Below, piece by piece: positions 16,758-25,497 of a stretch of 64,000 bases of DNA (position 1 is its first letter; each line of letters begins with the position of its first letter). Under the pieces are notes generated by a model that saw only the letters and a program-made list of their open reading frames with translations, was not told the DNA's origin and searched no databases. Source of the stretch: CAYLLD01 sp964425135. Its GTDB lineage: Bacteria; Pseudomonadota; Alphaproteobacteria; Rhodobacterales; Rhodobacteraceae. Location: assembly GCA_964425135.1 (NCBI GenBank), contig CAYRKW010000003.1:20887-84886 (forward strand), in the 5' to 3' direction. A program made the translations under genes and the position numbers.

Positions 16758-16813
16758 GCCCCGGGCTTGACCCGGGGCCTCGCGTTCAGGAGGTCCCGGA
16801 TCAGGTCCGGGAC
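16758..16813 (-). repeat. Two GC-rich palindromes between mgsA and mgsB
   Basis: Hairpin 16758-16778 pairs GCCCCGGG with CCCGGGGC. Hairpin 16793-16813 pairs GTCCCGGA with TCCGGGAC. Both are of the CCCGGATC..GGTCCGGG type found after mgsB and mgsC. They nearly fill the 99-nt gap. Confidence 0.65.
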
Positions 16814-16824
16814 GCGCCCGTCTA

Positions 16825-17763
16825 CTAAGCCTGCCATACCCGAACCTCCTCGTCATATGGGTCTGTTGTATCGATTTCTTGGGGCAAAATCGCGCGAATG
16901 GCGACTTCTTCGGAGGCCATGGCGATCAGATCGTCCGACTCGTAAAGGACGAGCGGTTTCGCTGCCATAGTGTCCTTGGCCATACCAAGCTGATCCTTGG
17001 TTGCCACCAGATAGGTGAACACGCCGTCGATATCTTCAATAGACGCACGAAGGGTGTCCTCAAGTGACTTCCCGTTGGCCATGTGATGCGCGACATAGAC
17101 CGCCAAAAGCTCGCTATCACAGTTGGACTGGAAGCGATGGCCCTTGCGTTCCATTTCCCGTCGCATGATCCAGTAGTTGGTGATCTGTCCGTTGTGAACG
17201 ACGCTCACATCGTTGTAGGGGAATGCCCAGTAGGGGTGGGCCGAACGGATATCGACGTCCGATTCCGTGGCCATGCGTGTGTGGCCGATCCCATGGGTGC
17301 CTTTGAACTTATCAAGATCATAGGCCTCGGATACATCTGTTGCATCGCCTAGATCCTTGATCAACTCCAGACCGGAGCCGATCGAGAGGATTTCCACGCC
17401 TTCCTGCTCTTCCAGATGCGTGGCCAGGTCTTCCATTTCACCGTCAAATGACATCTCTATGCGCATGGCATAGGCGGTGTCTTCGGATTTTTTCTTGATC
17501 TTGACCTTATGCTCTTTGAGGACCGCATCCACGGCAGCCTTGCGCTCTTCGAGCACCGCATGAATGCCGCGACCGCGGTCCATATCTTCGGCCTCCGCCA
17601 CTTTGAGGCGCATGATATATTCGCCCTGTTTCAACGGCTCGCCATAGACCGCGTAGCCAGTGCTGTCTGGTCCACGGTGTTTTAACGCTTGCAACATCGA
17701 GGTCATCTGCGCCCCGACATCCGCCTTTTTGCCTTTGTGAATAAGGCCTGCAATTCCGCACAT
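16825..17763 (-). CDS. mgsA: N-methylglutamate synthase subunit A (class II glutamine amidotransferase fold)
   Basis: Subunit of 312 aa. It begins MCGIAGL, so Cys2 is the expected N-terminal nucleophile of class II amidotransferases. Other conserved parts are HRGPDSTG, GHTRMATES, HNGQITNYW and the region SNCDSELL. A charged helical insert (about residues 70-110, rich in K and E) is longer than in PurF or GlmS domains. AAGGAG precedes the start. It follows the zinc-ribbon gene by 18 nt. Confidence 0.93.
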   Translation of the reverse strand: MCGIAGLIHKGKKADVGAQMTSMLQALKHRGPDSTGYAVYGEPLKQGEYIMRLKVAEAEDMDRGRGIHAVLEERKAAVDAVLKEHKVKIKKKSEDTAYAMRIEMSFDGEMEDLATHLEEQEGVEILSIGSGLELIKDLGDATDVSEAYDLDKFKGTHGIGHTRMATESDVDIRSAHPYWAFPYNDVSVVHNGQITNYWIMRREMERKGHRFQSNCDSELLAVYVAHHMANGKSLEDTLRASIEDIDGVFTYLVATKDQLGMAKDTMAAKPLVLYESDDLIAMASEEVAIRAILPQEIDTTDPYDEEVRVWQA

Positions 17764-17781
17764 AGCGTATATACTCCTTGA

Positions 17782-17925
17782 TCAGTCGGCAAACGGTGGG
17801 CTTGATCCGCCACCATCACCTGCCTCGCGGCACTGTTTTTCCGAATGGATGCATTTATTGTTGTTGCAGTATCCCTCAGCACTGATGCCAGCGCCGCATT
17901 TAGGGCATGTGCTTACGGTAGGCAT
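17782..17925 (-). CDS. Small zinc-ribbon protein, 47 aa
   Basis: A short gene between gmaS and mgsA. The product starts MPTVSTCPKCGAG and has CPKC at residues 7-10 and two more cysteines at 20 and 25 (CNNNKC), a likely four-Cys zinc ribbon, plus a fifth Cys at 32 and a Gly/Ser/Pro-rich tail. Its ATG overlaps the gmaS stop as TAATG, so translation is coupled. No function is known to me. A role as a chaperone or regulator of the GmaS/Mgs enzymes is only a guess. Confidence 0.8.
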   Translation of the reverse strand: MPTVSTCPKCGAGISAEGYCNNNKCIHSEKQCREAGDGGGSSPPFAD

Positions 17926-19403
17926 TACGGCAGACACTCCATGTAAGTTTCGTTGTCCCAATCGGTCACAGTGGACATGAAGCGGGCATATTCGTCGTGC
18001 TTGTACTCGTGGAAGAGACGGTACATCTCGCCGGGCATACCGCGACGAACAACATCGCTGTTCTCCAGATGCGCAAGCGCTTCGCCCAGAGACATCGGCA
18101 GCTTTTTGACATCCTTGCCGTCTTTGATGGCGTCGTAGATGTTGCGCTCTTCGGGCTCGCCCGGATCAAGCTGGTTGTCGATACCGTCATCCATGGCTGC
18201 CAAAAGCGTGGTGCCCATCAGGTACGGGTTCACCATACTATCGACCGAGCGGTACTCGAAACGACCCGGTGCCGAGACCCGCAAGCCTGTTGTCCGGTTC
18301 TGGAAGCCCCAATCGGCAAAGACCGGCGCCCAGAAACCCGTATCCCACAGGCGACGGTAAGAGTTGACCGTCGAACAGCCCACAGCCGTCAAAGCCTGCA
18401 GGTGTGTCACCACACCGCCGATGGCCTCAAGCCCTTCTTTGCCGGGCATTTGCGGATCATCATCGTCGGGCATGAAGGTGTTCTCGCCGCCCTTCACATA
18501 CATGTAGTTTTCGGCCATGCCGGGCAGATCTTTTGGATCGTTTCCGCATTTGACCAATTCATCCTCACCGCCGCGCCAGAGCGACATGTTGTGGTGACAG
18601 CCAGAGGCTGAAACGCCCATGAAGGGTTTGGTCATGAAACAGGCGAAAATGCCGTTTTCACGGGCAACCTGCGCACAGATTTGACGATACGTTGTCAGGC
18701 GGTCCGCGTTGCGCAGCACATCGTCGAACATCCAGTTCAGCTCCAACTGACCCGGCGCATCCTCGTGATCGCCCTGGATCATATCGAGACCCATTTTGCG
18801 GGCATAGCGGATCACCTGCATGGAGACAGGGCGCAGGCTCTCGAACTGGTCGATGTGATAGCAATATGGCTTCGAATACCCGTCCTTGGGCTTGCCGTTC
18901 TCATCAAACTTGAGCCACATCATCTCCGGCTCGGTTCCGATCCGCAGGCTGCGTCCGTGCTTTTTCTTGAAGTCATCATGCATGCGGCGCAGATTGCCCC
19001 GGCAATCGGCAGTCAGATAGCCGCCAGGATCAACCTTTTCCTCGCGATTGCGGAAAAGCGTGCAGTAAAACCGTCCAATGGTGGGGGCCCATGGCAATTG
19101 CATGAAGGTTTCTGGCTCAGGAATACCGACCAGCTCGGCAGCTTCGGGACCGTAGCCCAGATAATTGCCTGCGCGGTCTGTGAACAGGTTCACCGTTGCG
19201 CCGTAAACGAGCTGGAAGCCCTTTTTGGCAACGCTTTCCCAGTGGTCGGACGGGATGCCTTTGCCCATGATCTTGCCGGTCACAGAGACGAATTGCAGAT
19301 AGAGATATTCGATCCCCATCGCATCAATCATCTTTCGGACTTCTTTGATTTTCTCGTCGCGACCCTTCGCGTCTACAAACCGTTCAAGATCAGTCTCAGC
19401 CAC
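17925..19403 (-). CDS. gmaS: Gamma-glutamylmethylamide synthetase (GlnA-like)
   Basis: ATP-dependent ligase joining methylamine to glutamate, homologous to glutamine synthetase type III (GlnT). It is 492 aa, longer than GlnA. Glutamine-synthetase landmarks are present: TEPEMMW, GDHEDAPGQLELN, GCHHNMSLW, NSYRRL and FEYRSVD. The assignment as GmaS rather than GlnA rests on the neighbouring mgsABC genes. A hairpin (CGGGC-AAAAA-GCCCG, near 19427-19440) lies in the gap to the upstream oxidoreductase. The stop overlaps the next start (TAATG). Confidence 0.93.
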   Translation of the reverse strand: MAETDLERFVDAKGRDEKIKEVRKMIDAMGIEYLYLQFVSVTGKIMGKGIPSDHWESVAKKGFQLVYGATVNLFTDRAGNYLGYGPEAAELVGIPEPETFMQLPWAPTIGRFYCTLFRNREEKVDPGGYLTADCRGNLRRMHDDFKKKHGRSLRIGTEPEMMWLKFDENGKPKDGYSKPYCYHIDQFESLRPVSMQVIRYARKMGLDMIQGDHEDAPGQLELNWMFDDVLRNADRLTTYRQICAQVARENGIFACFMTKPFMGVSASGCHHNMSLWRGGEDELVKCGNDPKDLPGMAENYMYVKGGENTFMPDDDDPQMPGKEGLEAIGGVVTHLQALTAVGCSTVNSYRRLWDTGFWAPVFADWGFQNRTTGLRVSAPGRFEYRSVDSMVNPYLMGTTLLAAMDDGIDNQLDPGEPEERNIYDAIKDGKDVKKLPMSLGEALAHLENSDVVRRGMPGEMYRLFHEYKHDEYARFMSTVTDWDNETYMECLP

Positions 19404-19470
19404 AATGTCTCTCCCTTGCTGTTGTTATGCGGGCTTTTTGCCCGTCATTATTTATGCGTTGTGCCGGGTA

Positions 19471-20814
19471 TCAGCTCCACGGATAGGGGCTGTTGGAAAC
19501 CGGATGCAGATTGCCCTTTTCGAACCGGTCAAAGCGGAACGGCTCAAGCAATGATTGCGTTTCTCCCATCACCTCGTCGGCAGTCAAATGGCCAACGCCG
19601 ATCATTTTCCAGCCGTGGTTGCTGTCGGCAATCACATGCACGTTCTCGCGAAACTTGTCGAAAACCGGGAAACTGTCGGCCGTAAAGCACCCGATACCGC
19701 CCGAGGCTTCGCGGTGATATTTGGGCATCATACCCTCATAACGCTTCTGGCAATGCGCCAAGGCGCTCACCCACATATGCGCAAACTCCGGACCGGAGAC
19801 GAACTCAGGGCTCGACGGACCATAGGGATCAATCGCGACCTTATCGACGGGCGTCTCAACCTTGTAAGGGCTCGCTCCGCCCTGAATGCCGCCGAAATGA
19901 TGATCGGGCTTATAGTAAATGCCCCACATCTCTTCGGTGATGATCGAGCCGTCCACGTCAGAGATCAGCGGCGCGTCCGTGTCCACATGGATCACCGGCG
20001 CCATAGTGCCATCATCGGCATAGCCAAGCTCTGGATCAATGTTCAGCACACCTTCCTCAAGCTGCCAATAGCGCCACATATCGACATTCTCATGCACCTC
20101 GCCGCTCAGATCCTTGACGGTGATCTGTTTGGGCATATCGAGCATATCCCAGAAGTCGCGGACCCAAGGGCCAGCGCCAATGATCAGCTGGCCGCAGGCA
20201 ATCGTGCCTTTGTCAGTCTCAACCGCTGAAACTGCGCCGGTACCATTTGACGAGACCAGCTCCTTGACCGTCACGCCCGTGATGATGCGCACGCCCAACT
20301 CCTCGACTTTGCTGGCAAGCCCGTACATGGATTTGGTGTTGTTCGAGTATCCGCCGCGCTTTTCGTGCAAGACCGACGTGATATTCTGCGCCTGCCAGTC
20401 GCCAAAATAGCCGCGCATATAAGACGTGCTCTCGTTAGCGCCCTCGATGAATGTGCTTTCATAGCCGATGGCCTGCTGTTGCTCATAGATCGAGCGGACG
20501 TCCTCGCGCATGCTTTCAGAGCTGATCTGCATGTAGCCAACCGGATGATAGCTGAGCACCTCTGCGTCGCTTTCCCAAACATCGACCGAATGCGCCATCA
20601 ACTCGCGCATCGCTGGCTGGAAGTAGTTGTTGCGCACAACGCCGCAGGCAATCCCGCTGGCACCCGCTGCAATGCCGGATTTTTCGAGGACAACGATTTT
20701 ACCTTCGACCGCTTTCCCTTTGGCTGCCAGCCGCTCGGCCAGACGCCATGCAGTTGATAGACCATGGATGCCAGCCCCGATGATCAGGTATTCGGCGTGC
20801 TCTGGAAATGCCAT
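19471..20814 (-). CDS. FAD-dependent oxidoreductase (DAO / sarcosine-oxidase-like)
   Basis: A 447-aa flavoprotein of the D-amino-acid-oxidase superfamily. The dinucleotide motif IIGAGIHGLS is at residues 11-20, a second FAD element LEKSGIAAGASG follows at about 44, and the C-terminal part has SNHGWKMIGVGHLTADEV. It is the first gene of the methylamine operon. Related enzymes oxidise N-methyl amino acids, so N-methylglutamate or a methylated glycine is a possible substrate. No mgdABCD set is visible nearby, which makes this assignment worth testing. Confidence 0.85.
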   Translation of the reverse strand: MAFPEHAEYLIIGAGIHGLSTAWRLAERLAAKGKAVEGKIVVLEKSGIAAGASGIACGVVRNNYFQPAMRELMAHSVDVWESDAEVLSYHPVGYMQISSESMREDVRSIYEQQQAIGYESTFIEGANESTSYMRGYFGDWQAQNITSVLHEKRGGYSNNTKSMYGLASKVEELGVRIITGVTVKELVSSNGTGAVSAVETDKGTIACGQLIIGAGPWVRDFWDMLDMPKQITVKDLSGEVHENVDMWRYWQLEEGVLNIDPELGYADDGTMAPVIHVDTDAPLISDVDGSIITEEMWGIYYKPDHHFGGIQGGASPYKVETPVDKVAIDPYGPSSPEFVSGPEFAHMWVSALAHCQKRYEGMMPKYHREASGGIGCFTADSFPVFDKFRENVHVIADSNHGWKMIGVGHLTADEVMGETQSLLEPFRFDRFEKGNLHPVSNSPYPWS

Positions 20815-20888
20815 GACTTGTCCTTTTTGTCCCGCGAGCCGAATCTTCGCTCGGCGCTCAAATCCAGCTCAGACCGTATGCGATTCGT

Positions 20889-20953
20889 ACCAAAAATCAA
20901 CCCATTCTGATCCAGTTTGAACGTTACGCTTGCGGCTTAGGTTATATTGGTAT
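20889..20953. promoter_or_regulatory. Candidate operator/promoter region between FAD oxidoreductase and GntR genes
   Basis: The 169-nt divergent gap holds an inverted pair, TACCAA (20889-20894) and TTGGTA (20948-20953), both followed by A-rich sequence. Between them TTGAAC and TATATT could form a plus-strand promoter for gntR. A FadR-type regulator encoded next door could bind here. This is a weak call. Confidence 0.3.
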
Positions 20954-20983
20954 AAAAATGGACTAGTTAGTTAGGATCCCTAG

Positions 20984-21667
20984 ATGAACCAGCCCATCAA
21001 GATTGGTGCCGCGGAAGTCGCGTCACTATTGCGCCGCGATATCCTCGATGGGGTGCGCAGCTTTAAGGACCGTCTTCCGTCAGAACGCGACCTTGCCGCG
21101 ACCCATGGGGTTGCGCGCGGGACGGTGCGCGAAGCGCTCAATCGCCTGGCGGATGACGGGCTGATCGAGATCAAACGTGGCTCTGGCGCTTATGTCAGTT
21201 ATCAGGACGAGGTTGCGGCCAATTCAGTCGTCGCGAATGCTCGCCCGCTGGAGCTGATCGACGCACGTTTCGCGCTGGAGCCGCATATTTGCCGTCTGGC
21301 GGTCCTACACGCCCGTCCCTCCGACCTCGATCACGCCGAGGCGATCCTGTCCAAGATGGAACAGGATGTGGAAAATCACACGCAATTTGCTGAAAACGAC
21401 AAAGCGTTTCACAGTCTTCTGGCCGAGATCACCGGCAACAGCCTGCTGATCTGGATCATGGCGCAAATCAACACAGTACGCGGCGAGGATCAATGGGCGC
21501 AGATGCGTCAGATCACGCTCGATCCGCAGATGATCGCGACCTACAACCTGCAGCACCGGCAAATTCTCAATGCGATCAAAACCCGCGAGGCGGAGCGGGC
21601 TGCGGTTCTGATGAAAGAGCATCTGGAATCTGCGCGCACGTCCCTTACACGCGCGATTGCCACCTAA
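20984..21667 (+). CDS. GntR-family regulator (FadR subfamily, FCD domain)
   Basis: A 227-aa regulator with a winged helix-turn-helix at residues 9-72 (LPSERDLAATHGVARGTVRE core) and an all-helical FCD ligand domain behind it (DARFALEPHICRLAV..., FHSLLAEITGN). It is divergent from the operon that starts with the FAD oxidoreductase and ends with tmm, which makes it the best local candidate for control of methylamine use. Confidence 0.92.
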   Translation: MNQPIKIGAAEVASLLRRDILDGVRSFKDRLPSERDLAATHGVARGTVREALNRLADDGLIEIKRGSGAYVSYQDEVAANSVVANARPLELIDARFALEPHICRLAVLHARPSDLDHAEAILSKMEQDVENHTQFAENDKAFHSLLAEITGNSLLIWIMAQINTVRGEDQWAQMRQITLDPQMIATYNLQHRQILNAIKTREAERAAVLMKEHLESARTSLTRAIAT

Positions 21668-21731
21668 CACGAAAAACGGTTTCGCAGCCGTTGCGACATG
21701 TTAGGGTGGCGGCAAAAAGGATGCTGTCGTC

Positions 21732-22700
21732 ATGTCTGACCCGTTTTTCCAACCCGTCTCGGGCTTTGATCTGCCCCGCTTTGCAGGCGTTCCGAGCTTT
21801 ATGCGCCTTCCTGTTGTCTCAATCGATGCGCCGATTGCTCGGGATGTGCAACTTGGGCTGATCGGTGTGCCTTGGGATGCGGGCACGACCAATCGCCCCG
21901 GCCCAAGGCATGGTCCGCGCCAGATGCGCGACTATTCGACGATGATCCGGCGGATCAATCCAGCCACAGGCGTTGATCCGTTTGATCTGGTAAACTGCGC
22001 GGATCTGGGCGATGTCGGGCCGAACCCGGCGGATTTGCAAGACAGTATGGACCGGATTACGGCGTTTTATCGCGCAGTGCGCGAGGCGGGAATTGTGCCG
22101 ATGTCGGTTGGTGGGGATCATTTGTGCTCGCTGCCGATCCTGCGTGGCCTTGCGGACAACGGACCGCTGGCGATGATCCATTTCGATGCGCATACGGATT
22201 TGTTCGAGAGTTATTTCGGTGGGTTCAAATACACGCACGGCACGCCGTTCCGCCGCGCCATCGAAGAAGGCCTGCTTGATCCCAAAAAGGTCGTGCAGAT
22301 CGGTATTCGGGGCACCATGTATGATGGCGAGGATATCGAGTTCGGCCGTTCGGTCGGGGTGCGGATCATTATGATCGAGGAGGTGTTCGAGCGTGGGATT
22401 GCCGATGTCATGGCCGAAGCGCGGCAGATCGTTGGCGACAGACCGACCTATTGCTCTTATGACATCGACTTTATCGATCCTGCTTTTGCGCCCGGAACGG
22501 GGACGCCGGAAATCGGCGGGCCGAACAGCTTTCAGGCCCAGCAGGTTGTGCGTGCCCTGGAAGGCGTCAATCTGATTGGTGCGGATTTGGTAGAAGTGTC
22601 ACCGCCGTTTGATCAAAGTGGCGGGACGGCATGGCTTGGCATATCGATTGTGTTTGAGTTGATGTGCGTTCTTGCCCAAGCCATCGAGCGGCGCGGGTAA
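21732..22700 (+). CDS. Agmatinase / ureohydrolase family protein
   Basis: Mn-dependent amidinohydrolase of 322 aa. Metal-binding motifs are intact: GGDHL, HFDAHTD, and SYDIDFIDPAFAPGTGTPE. Members hydrolyse agmatine, guanidinobutyrate or guanidinopropionate to urea and an amine; substrate choice cannot be read from motifs. It is followed after 9 nt by a terminator-like element and is probably monocistronic or co-transcribed with gntR. Confidence 0.93.
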   Translation: MSDPFFQPVSGFDLPRFAGVPSFMRLPVVSIDAPIARDVQLGLIGVPWDAGTTNRPGPRHGPRQMRDYSTMIRRINPATGVDPFDLVNCADLGDVGPNPADLQDSMDRITAFYRAVREAGIVPMSVGGDHLCSLPILRGLADNGPLAMIHFDAHTDLFESYFGGFKYTHGTPFRRAIEEGLLDPKKVVQIGIRGTMYDGEDIEFGRSVGVRIIMIEEVFERGIADVMAEARQIVGDRPTYCSYDIDFIDPAFAPGTGTPEIGGPNSFQAQQVVRALEGVNLIGADLVEVSPPFDQSGGTAWLGISIVFELMCVLAQAIERRG

Positions 22701-22709
22701 GTCAGCAGA

Positions 22710-22786
22710 GAGGCGATCTGGCGATCGCCTCGCGTCATTTGATATGCGCTTGCGCGCGCAGCGGGATATTTTCCGAACCAAAGAAG
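22710..22786 (+). terminator. Two-hairpin 3'-end element, copy 2 (after the ureohydrolase)
   Basis: A perfect 9-bp stem GAGGCGATC / GATCGCCTC with loop TGGC (22710-22731) is followed by GCGTCATTT, the stem GCGC-TTGC-GCGC, AGCGGGATATTTT and GAACCAAAGAAG. The second half matches copies 1 and 3 nearly base for base while the first stem is different. Confidence 0.75.
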
Positions 22787-22787
22787 C

Positions 22788-24350
22788 TTAATACCCTAAT
22801 GCGCAGCCGTCTTTGCGCGGGTCTGATGCGCCGATCAGCACATCGCCGTCGATCATGATGGCCTGTGCGCCGCCTATAGCGGTGTCGGGGGTGCTGACCG
22901 CGTGGCCGCGATTGATCAGTTCTGCGCGTACCTCAACTGCGTAGCCGCGCTCGACTTTCATATCGCCTGCGTCCCAGAAGCAGCGGGGGGCATCAATCGC
23001 GGTTTGGATGTCCATGCCGAAATCGGCGATGTTCGAGAGGAAGCGCGCGTGGCCGTTGGGTTGGTACTGGCCACCCATCACGCCAAATGGCATCACCATA
23101 TCGCTCCGCTTCAACAGGCCGGGGATGATTGTGTGCATGGGGCGCTTGCCCCCCTTTGCCTCATTGGGATGGTCTTTGATGAGGTTGAAGCCTGCGCCGC
23201 GGTTCTGGAACAATATTCCGAATTTATCTGTCGCGATGCGTGATCCGAAGCTGTGAAAGATCGAGTAGATCAGCGAGACGGCCGTGCGGTCTTTGTCGAC
23301 AACGGTGATATAGATCGTGTCCTTATGGACGTTGTCGGATGCCTTTGCAGCTGAGGGCATTGCCCGTTCGGGATCGATCAGCGATGCGAGCGATTTGGCG
23401 GTGTCCGTGCTCAACAAGTGATCCAGGCGCGGCGCGCCATCGGCGACGAACCTGTCGCGTGCATCATACGCGAGTTTTGCGGCCTCCGCTTCGATATGGG
23501 CGCGATCGGCGCCTGAGGGGTCCATGGAGGCAATGTCGAACTGCGACAGGATGTTTGCCATCATGATCGCCGTTGCGCCGTGACCGTTTGGCGGCAGTTC
23601 GATCAGGTCATATCCTTTGTAGCTGCCCTGGATTGGGGTGATATACTCGGATCGGCACTGCGCAAAATCATCGAGCGTGTGGACCCCGCCGAGCGCTGCG
23701 AGCGCCGAATGCATATCTTCGGCGATCTCGCCTGTGTAAAATCCGTTGCGTCCTTCGGCTGCGATCTTGCGCAAGACATCCGCTTGGCTTGCGGCCCGGA
23801 AAATCTGGCCTGCGCGGGCGGGTTTTCCGTCCATCAGGTATAGCTTTGCTGCGGTGCCCGACATATCCGCGCAATGCGACAAGTCGTCCGCAACGCGCGG
23901 GGCAACGGGCACGCCCTCTTCGGCGTAATGGATCGTCGGAGCCAGAACATGGTCGAGGCCGAGCTTGCCGTGATCTGCGCTGAGCGTGCAAAACGCGTCA
24001 ATCGCGCCGGGAATGGTGACTGATGCCGGATTGTCGTAAAGTGGCATCTGCGTGTGCCCGCTCGCGCGCAAGGCCTCCGCATCAAGGGCAGCAGGTGCGC
24101 GGCCCGAGCCGTTAAGACCAACCACAGCTTGGCCGGGCCTATCGATCAGCGCAAAGCAATCACCGCCGATCCCGGTCATTTGCGGCTCGCAAATCCCCAG
24201 CAGCACCGCACCTGCAATTGCTGCATCGACCGCGTTGCCGCCCGCGGCGAGAATATCGACTGCCGCTTTGGCGGCCAATGGATGCGAGGTCGCACACATG
24301 CCGTTCTTGGCATATACCAGCGAGCGTCCGGGGAGATGAAAATTGCGCAT
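22788..24350 (-). CDS. ggt: Gamma-glutamyltransferase (Ntn-hydrolase)
   Basis: Autoprocessing gamma-glutamyl transferase/hydrolase family protein of 520 aa from the chosen start MRNFHLPG (AAGGGG about 6 nt upstream; the frame stays open to 24380). The expected new N-terminal Thr is in KDTIYITVVDKD. The glycine-rich oxyanion segment GVMGGQYQPNGH is present. No clear signal peptide is seen, so a cytoplasmic location is possible. It might act on gamma-glutamyl amides from the upstream pathway, but it is on a separate transcript. Confidence 0.9.
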   Translation of the reverse strand: MRNFHLPGRSLVYAKNGMCATSHPLAAKAAVDILAAGGNAVDAAIAGAVLLGICEPQMTGIGGDCFALIDRPGQAVVGLNGSGRAPAALDAEALRASGHTQMPLYDNPASVTIPGAIDAFCTLSADHGKLGLDHVLAPTIHYAEEGVPVAPRVADDLSHCADMSGTAAKLYLMDGKPARAGQIFRAASQADVLRKIAAEGRNGFYTGEIAEDMHSALAALGGVHTLDDFAQCRSEYITPIQGSYKGYDLIELPPNGHGATAIMMANILSQFDIASMDPSGADRAHIEAEAAKLAYDARDRFVADGAPRLDHLLSTDTAKSLASLIDPERAMPSAAKASDNVHKDTIYITVVDKDRTAVSLIYSIFHSFGSRIATDKFGILFQNRGAGFNLIKDHPNEAKGGKRPMHTIIPGLLKRSDMVMPFGVMGGQYQPNGHARFLSNIADFGMDIQTAIDAPRCFWDAGDMKVERGYAVEVRAELINRGHAVSTPDTAIGGAQAIMIDGDVLIGASDPRKDGCALGY

Positions 24351-24389
24351 ATTGCGCCCCTTTGGTTGTGTCAGGCGCACTCTAGCGTG

Positions 24390-24516
24390 GGGGGTGAAAA
24401 ATTAAACCCCCGCCGTGTTGGGGTGGGGGCTGAACACACGGCGGGGGCTTGAAACTCTGGTGCAAAGACTGCTCGGTGCCGCGTTAGGGGTGGGGGCTGA
24501 AAACCGCGTCACCGAG
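24390..24516. repeat. Tandem hairpins sharing a G-rich loop (gap between ggt and xth)
   Basis: The identical 13-mer GGGGTGGGGGCTG occurs at 24420-24432 and 24487-24499. The first copy sits between CCCCCGCCGTGTT and AACACACGGCGGGGG. The second sits between CTCGGTGCCGCGTT and AACCGCGTCACCGAG. So the loop is conserved while the stems differ. A third G-tract (24390-24395) precedes them. The rest of the 24351-24701 gap shows no gene. Confidence 0.65.
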
Positions 24517-24701
24517 CTAGCTCTTCGCTACAAGGAGAGGTATCGGCCGACAACTGGGCGCGTCTTGGGCGCGATTGTGGCAATGTCGTGGTTTTTGACA
24601 TGTGAAAATTTCGGCAGAACCGACGGTTTCGAGACCATTCCCGCTTGTGCCTGTTTGCGACGCGGCCTAGCGTTGGGCAGGGGATGAATGAAGGTATCGC
24701 T

Positions 24702-25490
24702 ATGGGTTTGACCATTTGCACGTGGAATATAAATTCTGTGCGCTTGCGCGAAGGTCTGGTCCTCGATCTGTTGCGCACTGAGGCACCCGATGTTTTATGT
24801 CTGCAGGAAGCCAAATCGCCGGTTGAGAAAATTCCGACCGAGAATTTTGCTGCGCTGGGCTACACCTACATGATTGCGCGCGGGCAAAAGGGGTACAATG
24901 GCGTTGTGATCCTGTCGCGGCAACCGATGACAGATGCCGGCCACCGCGACTTTTGCGCGATGGGCGATGCACGTCATGTGGCCGGGCAATTGGAGAACGG
25001 GGTGACGGTGCATAATTTCTACGTGCCTGCAGGAGGCGATGAGCCTGATGTCGAGGCCAATCCCAAGTTTGCGCATAAACTGAACTTCCTGAACGAGATG
25101 CGCGACTGGTTTGCGCAGAGTGTGCCTGAAAAATCTGTGCTTGTTGGGGATTTGAACATAGCGCCGCGCGAAGATGATGTCTGGTCGCATCAGAAACTTT
25201 TGAAAGTGGTTTCGCACACGCCTATTGAAGTTGAGCATCTGGAGGCGGTGCGTGCGGCGGGTAACTGGGTTGATATCACCCGCAAGGATATCCCGGACGG
25301 TCAGCTTTATTCATGGTGGTCCTACCGCGCGCGAGACTGGGATGCGGCGGACAAAGGCCGCCGTCTTGACCACATCTGGGCCACGCCGGATCTTGTTTCG
25401 AACGATCACAAGTCACGGGTGTTTCGCGAGGCACGCGGGTGGGTTAAGCCCTCAGACCACGCGCCGGTGTTTGCGACATTTGATGTATGA
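24702..25490 (+). CDS. xth: Exodeoxyribonuclease III
   Basis: DNA-repair AP endonuclease / 3'-5' exonuclease of 262 aa. The family landmarks are ICTWNINSVR, CLQEAKSP, the catalytic GDLNIAP and the terminal PSDHAPVFA. The start at 24702 (MGLTICTWN) has AAGG about 8 nt upstream; the extended frame to 24645 lacks family similarity. Unusually long, structured upstream DNA precedes it. It converges with lolA, with a 7-nt gap. Confidence 0.95.
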   Translation: MGLTICTWNINSVRLREGLVLDLLRTEAPDVLCLQEAKSPVEKIPTENFAALGYTYMIARGQKGYNGVVILSRQPMTDAGHRDFCAMGDARHVAGQLENGVTVHNFYVPAGGDEPDVEANPKFAHKLNFLNEMRDWFAQSVPEKSVLVGDLNIAPREDDVWSHQKLLKVVSHTPIEVEHLEAVRAAGNWVDITRKDIPDGQLYSWWSYRARDWDAADKGRRLDHIWATPDLVSNDHKSRVFREARGWVKPSDHAPVFATFDV

Positions 25491-25497
25491 GACGCGC

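Noticed and set aside
24415..24687. A 90-aa plus-strand frame before xth
   Set aside because: It only spans the tandem G-rich hairpins and the xth leader. Composition and lack of a ribosome-binding site argue against coding.
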